From Trinickia terrae (GTDB lineage: Bacteria; Pseudomonadota; Gammaproteobacteria; Burkholderiales; Burkholderiaceae): a DNA stretch of 64,000 nucleotides. Below, in pieces: positions 59,305 through 64,000 of this stretch. Every line of letters begins with the position of its first letter. The first letter of the stretch is position 1. The notes below the pieces were generated by a model that had not been told where the DNA came from, did not search any database, and was given only the letters and a program-made list of their open reading frames with translations. Both the position numbers and the translations under genes were made by a program. Where the stretch lies: assembly GCF_005144415.1 (NCBI RefSeq), contig NZ_SWJE01000006.1, forward strand, positions 1 through 64,000, written 5' to 3'.

Positions 59305-59712
59305 TTACGCCGGCTTGCGCGCGCCCTTGAGGGCAAACGCGCCGTCGCCGAGCAGGAATAGCACGATCAGCGAGATCATCCAGAACGCCGGGTATTCCCA
59401 GCCGCCATCCTTGTTGGTGAAGAGCCAGCCGTTCGCCGCATGCACCGTGACAATCGCGCCGGCGAGGTCCAGGGCCAGCGGAATCGCGAAATAGCGCGCA
59501 TGCCATCCGGCGATCAGCGCGATCCCGCCCACCAGCTCCAGCACGATCACCGCGTAGGCGAGCGCCCCGGGCAGGCCCAGCGAGGCGAAGAACTCGACGG
59601 TGCCGGGAATCGTGAAGACAAAGATCTTGAGCAGGGCGTGGGCGATGAACAATACGCCAAGACTCACACGCAGCAAAAGCGCGGCATACGGCGCGGAATT
59701 TTCGCGAATCAT
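59305..59712 (-). CDS. DoxX family membrane protein
   Basis: A 135-residue four-helix membrane protein (LLLRVSLGVLFIAHALLKIF, then ELVGGIALIAGWHARYFAIP) typical of DoxX. Members link to quinone or thiosulfate redox and oxidative stress in some bacteria; the role here is open. 67 bp downstream of the YCF48-like gene. Confidence 0.9.
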   Translation of the reverse strand: MIRENSAPYAALLLRVSLGVLFIAHALLKIFVFTIPGTVEFFASLGLPGALAYAVIVLELVGGIALIAGWHARYFAIPLALDLAGAIVTVHAANGWLFTNKDGGWEYPAFWMISLIVLFLLGDGAFALKGARKPA

Positions 59713-59779
59713 GAGGAAATCCTATCGAGAATGGTCGTGGAGAAACGGCACGCGTTTGGCGTGCCGATGAAACGATCGA

Positions 59780-60775
59780 TCAGTTGGTATTCAAAATGCC
59801 GTCGCTGGTATTCAGAATGCCGTCTTTCGAAAACAAAACCGGCGCCCCGGCGCCCGGCACGATCAGCGTCGTCAACTCCGCGCGATCGTTGCGCTCGTGA
59901 GCCGTGAAGCGCCCGGCATCCGTCGTGCCGCTGATCACGAAGCCTTCGAGGCCGACGCCGAGCACGCGGTTGCCCACTGCGACGAGGTCCGTGATCGACC
60001 CGTTCGCGCCCGAGTCGACGGCCGTCCAGGTATCGCCGCCGTCGCGGCTGCGGTACAAGTGGCCGAGCAGGCCGCCGACGAAGATCGAGCCGTCCTCGGC
60101 TGCCGTGCCAGTCCACAGGCTGCCCTTGTTGCCGGTGTTGCGATACTCCCAGGTCCCGCCGTCGTCGCGCGAGCGCAGCACGGTGCCCTTTTCCGCGGCG
60201 ATGTAGAGCGCGCCGGAACGGTCGGCGAAGATCCGGAACAGGTTCCGGTCGGCCTTGCCGCCGCCCGGCGGAGGCGGAAGCTTTGCCACGTTCCAGGTGT
60301 GGCCGCCGTCGTCCGTCGAGAGCAGCAGCGACCAGAGGCCGGCGGCCCAGCCGTGCTGGGCGTCCTTGAAGTACACGGAGAAGAGCGGCTGGTCGATCGA
60401 GGTGTCGGAGCGCTGCAGCGTCCATGTTTCGCCGCCGTCGGCCGTAGCGAGAATCACGCCCCACTGCCCTGCGGCCCAGCCGTGCCGCGCGTCGGCGAAC
60501 GAGACCGAGGTCAGCGTCGTCGAGGCGGGCACCTGCTTCGCCTGCCGGTAGCTGCGCCCACCGTCGTCCGAGAGCAGCACGATGCCGTGCTCCCCGACCG
60601 CCACGATGCGCGAGCCCGCATGCGTCGCATCGAGCATCATCGAGTGCGTCGGCTCGGTCCAGGCGTGCGCCGGCGTGATCGGCAGCGCCGCAGGCGCGCC
60701 GCCGCCGGCTTGCGCGAAACCGTTCGTGCAGCAGAGCACGCCCAGGACGGCAGCGGCAATTGCGTTCTTGATCAT
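59780..60775 (-). CDS. YCF48-related beta-propeller protein (exported)
   Basis: A 331-residue periplasmic protein with a signal peptide (MIKNAIAAAVLGVLCCTNGF, cut after GFAQA) and Asp-box repeats (SDDGGRSYRQ, TADGGETWTL, STDDGGHTW, RDDGGTWEY, RDGGDTWTA) of a YCF48/BNR propeller. Situated between the RND transporter gene and DoxX, it belongs to the YCF48-RND-DUF1302 export module. The C-terminus ends with an in-frame tandem duplication (GILNTSDGILNTN). Confidence 0.88.
   Translation of the reverse strand: MIKNAIAAAVLGVLCCTNGFAQAGGGAPAALPITPAHAWTEPTHSMMLDATHAGSRIVAVGEHGIVLLSDDGGRSYRQAKQVPASTTLTSVSFADARHGWAAGQWGVILATADGGETWTLQRSDTSIDQPLFSVYFKDAQHGWAAGLWSLLLSTDDGGHTWNVAKLPPPPGGGKADRNLFRIFADRSGALYIAAEKGTVLRSRDDGGTWEYRNTGNKGSLWTGTAAEDGSIFVGGLLGHLYRSRDGGDTWTAVDSGANGSITDLVAVGNRVLGVGLEGFVISGTTDAGRFTAHERNDRAELTTLIVPGAGAPVLFSKDGILNTSDGILNTN
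59785..59826. repeat. 21-bp tandem repeat at the end of the YCF48-like gene
   Basis: TGGTATTC.AAATGCCGTC-type units at 59785-59805 and 59806-59826 (17 or more of 21 bases alike) encode the seven-residue duplication DGILNT(S/N) just before the stop. Low-GC and related in base content to the GCATAC elements. Confidence 0.6.
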
Positions 60776-60811
60776 TGCGAGACCTTTCCAGTTGCGTTCG
60801 TCTTTTCCAGC

Positions 60812-63172
60812 TCAGTGACTGAGCAGCCCCGGCGCCCTTGCCGGCTTGCGCCGCGGGAACACCCGCTCGAGCACCACCGCGAGCGCGGGCAGCGCCGTCA
60901 TCGCCATCACGAGGTTCACGATGAACATGAAGGCAAGCAGCTTGCCCATGTCGGCCTGGAACTTGAGCGCCGAGAAGCTCCAGGTCGCGACGCCGATCGC
61001 GAGCGTGATCGCCGTGAAGATCGTCGCCACGCCCACTTCGAGCATCGCGTGCTCGACGGCCTTCACGATCGGCTGCCCGTTGGCGAGATGCAGCTGCAGG
61101 CGGTTGTAGATATAGAACGCGTAGTCGACGCCGATCCCCACCGCCAGCACCATCACCGGCAGCGTCGCGACGGTCAGGCCGATCTGCAGCTCCTTCATGA
61201 ACCAATAGCCGATGAAGGTCGCCACCGTCAGCGGCGCGCAGCAGGCCACCATCGCGCGCAAGTCGCGATAGGCGAGGAACACCAAGATCAGGATCGCCGC
61301 GTAGACGTAGAGCATCATCGGCAGCTCGCTTTGCGCGACTTCGTCGTTGATCGCGGCGAGCACGCCGGCGTTGCCCGCGGCGAGCCGGATCGTCACGCCG
61401 TCGAGACGATGCGAGGCGCGATACTGCTTGACGTCGCCGAGAATGCGATTGATCGTCGTCGCCTTGTGGTCGGTCAGGAACAGGTGGGTGGCGGTCATGC
61501 CGCAGTCCTTGCTCATGTAGCCCTTCACGCGGCCGAGATCCGCCGAGATGCCGCCGTAGTTGCCCGAATCGATCGGCACCACGTTCATCTTCGGGTTGCC
61601 CTCGTTGTAGCCCTCGTTGTAGGTGCGCAGCATCGCCGGGTACGACTGCACCGAGACCACGCCGGGCTCGCGCTGCATCAGCGACGCGAAGTCGTCTTCG
61701 AAGACGCCGACCGCCGGGTTGTCGCACGCCGCGCCCTTCGATTCGAACACCACCGTCAGCCAGTCGAGGCCGATGTCGTAGTTGCTCGCGATCGACACCG
61801 CGTCGCGGTTGAAGCGCGCGTCGGCGCGCAGCTCGGGGGCGCCGGGCTGGAGCGTGCCGATCACGCGGTCGCGGCTTTGCCAGGCCGCGAGCACGAACAC
61901 CACGGCCGTCACGGCGAGCACCGCATAGGCGTTGCGCGGCTCGGCCACGCGCGCGAGCTTGCGCAGCCACGCGGAGCGGCGCTCGCGCTTGTCGAGCGCG
62001 CGGTCGGCATAGGCCTTGGTGAAATGGAAGCACGAGGCGGCCACCGGCAGCATCACCAGGTTCGTGACGATCTTGTAGCCCACGCCGAGCGACGCCGTGA
62101 TCGCCAGCTCGCGCACCATCGGAATCGGGATCAGCAACAGCGTGACGAACGAGACAAATGCCGTGATGAGCGCGAGCGTGCCGGGAATCAGCAGGCCGCT
62201 GAAGCTGCGGCGCGCCGCTTCGAGCGAGCCATGCCCGTGCGAGAGCTCGCGCACGATGTAGTTGACCTGCTGCACGCCATGCGACACGCCGATCGCGAAC
62301 ACGAGGAACGGCACGAGCACAGCCAGGGGATCGAGCCCGAAGCCGAGCAGCTTCAACGTGCCGAACTGCCAGACGAGCGAGGTCAGCGAGCAGACGATCG
62401 GCAGCACGGTAAAGCGGATCGAATGGCTGTACCAGTAGACCGCGAGCGCCGTCAGCAGCAGCGCGACGCCGCAAAAGCCGAGCACCGCCGTCGCGCCGTC
62501 GGCGATATCGCCGATCTGCTTCGCGAAGCCGATGATCTGGATCTCGTAGCCGGCGTCTTCGAGCGGCTTGCGGATCTGGCTTTCGAGCAGCCGGTTGAAC
62601 GCGACGTAATCGAGCACCTTGCCCGCGCTGTCGCGCTCGTTGAGATCGGCCGTGATCATCGCGCTGTCCTGGTTGTGCGAGACGAGCGTGCCGATGTAGC
62701 CGCCTTCGGTCGCCGCCTTGCGGATCTGCGCGACGACCGCGGGCGTCAATTGCGGAGGCGTGATGGTGCCGTCGATGACCGGATCGGCGCGAAAGCCGTC
62801 TTCGGTGATCTCGTTGACGAAGGCATTCGGCGTCCACAGCGACTGCACGCCCTGGCGGTCGACGTTGGGCAGGAACATCACGGCCTGCGTCGCCTGATAG
62901 AGGCGCGTCAGACCCTGCGGCGTCCAGATGTTGCCGTTGCGCGCGCGCACGACCACGGTGATGCGGTTGGCGCCGAACAAGTCGTTGCGATACTGCTGGA
63001 ACGTCTTGATGTACTCGTGGCCGATCGGCATCTGCTTCTCGAAGCCGGCCTCCATGCGCAATTGCACGGCGAAGACGGCCATGACGACGGTGAAAATGCC
63101 GATCGCCGCCAGCACGATCGCGCGATGCCCGAAGAACAGTCTTTCGAGGCGGATGACAAAGCGATTCAACAC
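60812..63172 (-). CDS. RND/MMPL-family transporter
   Basis: A 786-residue inner-membrane transporter with 12 helices in two halves, each opened by one helix and a large periplasmic loop (EAGFEKQMPIGHEYIKTFQQ; GLDWLTVVFESKGAACDNPA) and followed by a sterol-sensing-like five-helix block (GVSHGVQQVNYIVRE; AVGIGVDYAFYIYNRLQLH). I use GTG 63172 (VLNRFVIRL) with AAGGA 7 bases upstream; the frame runs on to a TTG at 63187. Such carriers export lipids or hydrophobic compounds together with YCF48 and DUF1302 proteins. Confidence 0.92.
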   Translation of the reverse strand: MLNRFVIRLERLFFGHRAIVLAAIGIFTVVMAVFAVQLRMEAGFEKQMPIGHEYIKTFQQYRNDLFGANRITVVVRARNGNIWTPQGLTRLYQATQAVMFLPNVDRQGVQSLWTPNAFVNEITEDGFRADPVIDGTITPPQLTPAVVAQIRKAATEGGYIGTLVSHNQDSAMITADLNERDSAGKVLDYVAFNRLLESQIRKPLEDAGYEIQIIGFAKQIGDIADGATAVLGFCGVALLLTALAVYWYSHSIRFTVLPIVCSLTSLVWQFGTLKLLGFGLDPLAVLVPFLVFAIGVSHGVQQVNYIVRELSHGHGSLEAARRSFSGLLIPGTLALITAFVSFVTLLLIPIPMVRELAITASLGVGYKIVTNLVMLPVAASCFHFTKAYADRALDKRERRSAWLRKLARVAEPRNAYAVLAVTAVVFVLAAWQSRDRVIGTLQPGAPELRADARFNRDAVSIASNYDIGLDWLTVVFESKGAACDNPAVGVFEDDFASLMQREPGVVSVQSYPAMLRTYNEGYNEGNPKMNVVPIDSGNYGGISADLGRVKGYMSKDCGMTATHLFLTDHKATTINRILGDVKQYRASHRLDGVTIRLAAGNAGVLAAINDEVAQSELPMMLYVYAAILILVFLAYRDLRAMVACCAPLTVATFIGYWFMKELQIGLTVATLPVMVLAVGIGVDYAFYIYNRLQLHLANGQPIVKAVEHAMLEVGVATIFTAITLAIGVATWSFSALKFQADMGKLLAFMFIVNLVMAMTALPALAVVLERVFPRRKPARAPGLLSH

Positions 63173-63239
63173 GGCGCTTTCCTTCAAGAATGTCTGCGGT
63201 GCGCATCACTGCGCACCGGGGTCACTGCACGAAGCCGCA

Positions 63240-64000
63240 TCAGAAATTGCGGGTGGCGAAGAGGCCCACGAAGTTCCGGTCGGCGTACGGCTGCCCGACG
63301 CCGCCATGGCCGCCGAAGAACGCCGTGAAGTTGATGCCCGCCTGCCAGACCGTCGGGTTCTGGTTGAACAGCACGTAGAAGTTCAGCGACTTCGCCCCTT
63401 GCAGGTAGTTGGCCGAGAACGTCGGCGTGTAGCCGTAAAGCGCATCGGCGAAGGTCACGCCGGGCGTCACCTGCCAGCCCGGAATCACCGTGCCGTCATA
63501 GGTCCAGTTGAAATCGATCGTCGCGCCCACCGAGCTCGCGGTCCCTTGCGCCGCGGCGATCGGATAGCCGAGGCCCGAGTTGTTGTTCAGCCACGCGTAG
63601 TAGCCCGCGGCCGGCACCTGCGTGACGCTCTGCCCGTTGATCGTGCGCGTCACGCCGCTCGAGCTCAGGCCCGGGTAGTAGATCCAGGTCAGCTCGGCCG
63701 TCAGCACCGCCGCATCGGCGCGCAGCAGCTTCAGGAACGGATACTGGCTCTGCGTGAGATTCAGCTGCCCGTTGATGTCGTACTGAAACTTCTTCTTGTC
63801 GATCCATTGCTGGCAATCGATGCCCGAGACGCCATTCGTATTCGCGTCGAGCGGACCGCCCGCGCCATAGCAGCTCGACAGCGACACGGCATCGCGCGGC
63901 CGGTACGACAGCTCGGTGCCGATCGCCCAGTCGCCGAGCGAGAAGTTCGCGCTCACGCCGAACAGTTGCCGGTTCGCGAGATACGACCACTGGTTGGTGC
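63240..64000 (-). CDS. DUF1302 family outer-membrane protein (5' part outside the window)
   Basis: The frame is open to the window edge (last readable codons TNQWSYLANRQLFG upstream of VSANFSLGDW), so the visible 253 residues are only the C-terminal part of a beta-barrel protein that continues past 64000. Signatures: AIGTELSYRPRDAVSLSSCY, the final AGINFTAFFGGHGGVGQPYA and a terminal aromatic (ATRNF) for barrel insertion. DUF1302 is the usual outer-membrane partner of the RND-YCF48 pair, often with DUF1329, which would be beyond the edge. Confidence 0.9.
   Translation of the reverse strand, partial: TNQWSYLANRQLFGVSANFSLGDWAIGTELSYRPRDAVSLSSCYGAGGPLDANTNGVSGIDCQQWIDKKKFQYDINGQLNLTQSQYPFLKLLRADAAVLTAELTWIYYPGLSSSGVTRTINGQSVTQVPAAGYYAWLNNNSGLGYPIAAAQGTASSVGATIDFNWTYDGTVIPGWQVTPGVTFADALYGYTPTFSANYLQGAKSLNFYVLFNQNPTVWQAGINFTAFFGGHGGVGQPYADRNFVGLFATRNF

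Noticed and set aside
59897-63328. 1143-codon plus-strand open frame opposite the YCF48 and RND genes
   Set aside because: Composition typical of antisense GC-rich DNA; the minus-strand genes have signal peptide, Asp-boxes and transmembrane pattern.
1-64000. CRISPR arrays, tRNA/rRNA genes, insertion sequences, phage genes
   Set aside because: No regularly spaced repeats, cloverleaf sequences, transposase or integrase motifs were seen by eye; a covariance-model or IS search would settle this.

Overview
The window is uniformly GC-rich DNA with codon use and gene families typical of Burkholderia sensu lato (Paraburkholderia/Trinickia/Caballeronia-like). Pointers are the DUF2844-DUF3443 pair, the EmrAB-NodT efflux operon with its LysR regulator, kumamolisin-type S53 and S10 peptidases, and EutR-like AraC regulators. 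I see no rRNA, tRNA, transposase, phage gene or CRISPR array. The genus is an inference from gene content.

Layout. 0-4.9 kb: glutathione-dependent formaldehyde dehydrogenase; then a DAACS transporter plus class V aminotransferase pair, divergent from an IclR regulator whose likely operators are visible. 4.9-10.1 kb: a tripartite drug efflux operon (EmrA/EmrB/NodT) with a LysR regulator and two strong palindromes. 10.1-16.8 kb: housekeeping-like genes on the minus strand (glycogen-debranching-like enzyme, hydrolases, MOSC protein, an orphan MreB paralogue, a GNAT enzyme). 17-24 kb: a scarred region with a frameshifted GntR regulator before a second DAACS transporter, a roughly 0.57-kb segmental duplication carrying a small unknown gene, fragments of MFS, LysR, RhtA-type and ATP-grasp genes, a DeoR regulator, and a UbiB-family protein that has lost its kinase residues.

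24-34.8 kb holds the most coherent poorly described system: two transglutaminase-like proteins, two circularly permuted ATP-grasp proteins (one fused to an alpha-E domain), a free-standing alpha-E protein and a zinc-ribbon metallopeptidase. In published comparative genomics this combination is a predicted ATP-dependent peptide/amide ligase system with unknown product. 35-46 kb carries exporters (EamA, LysE), an AraC-GyrI regulator, an S10 and an S53 peptidase in tandem, DUF1993, small unknown genes, and the DUF2844-DUF3443 pair.

46.7-59.3 kb is a catabolic island bracketed by two paralogous AraC regulators: outer-membrane MetA-type channel, MFS carrier, amidase, two SDRs, MoaF, APC permease, FAD amine oxidase-like enzyme, DUF861 cupin, and a small PAS-MCP chemoreceptor. 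The set fits import, sensing and oxidation of an amine or amide of unknown identity. 59.3-64 kb ends with DoxX and a YCF48-RND-DUF1302 envelope export module that runs off the window edge. Short low-GC GCATAC-rich repeats and several strong hairpins are scattered through 29-60 kb.
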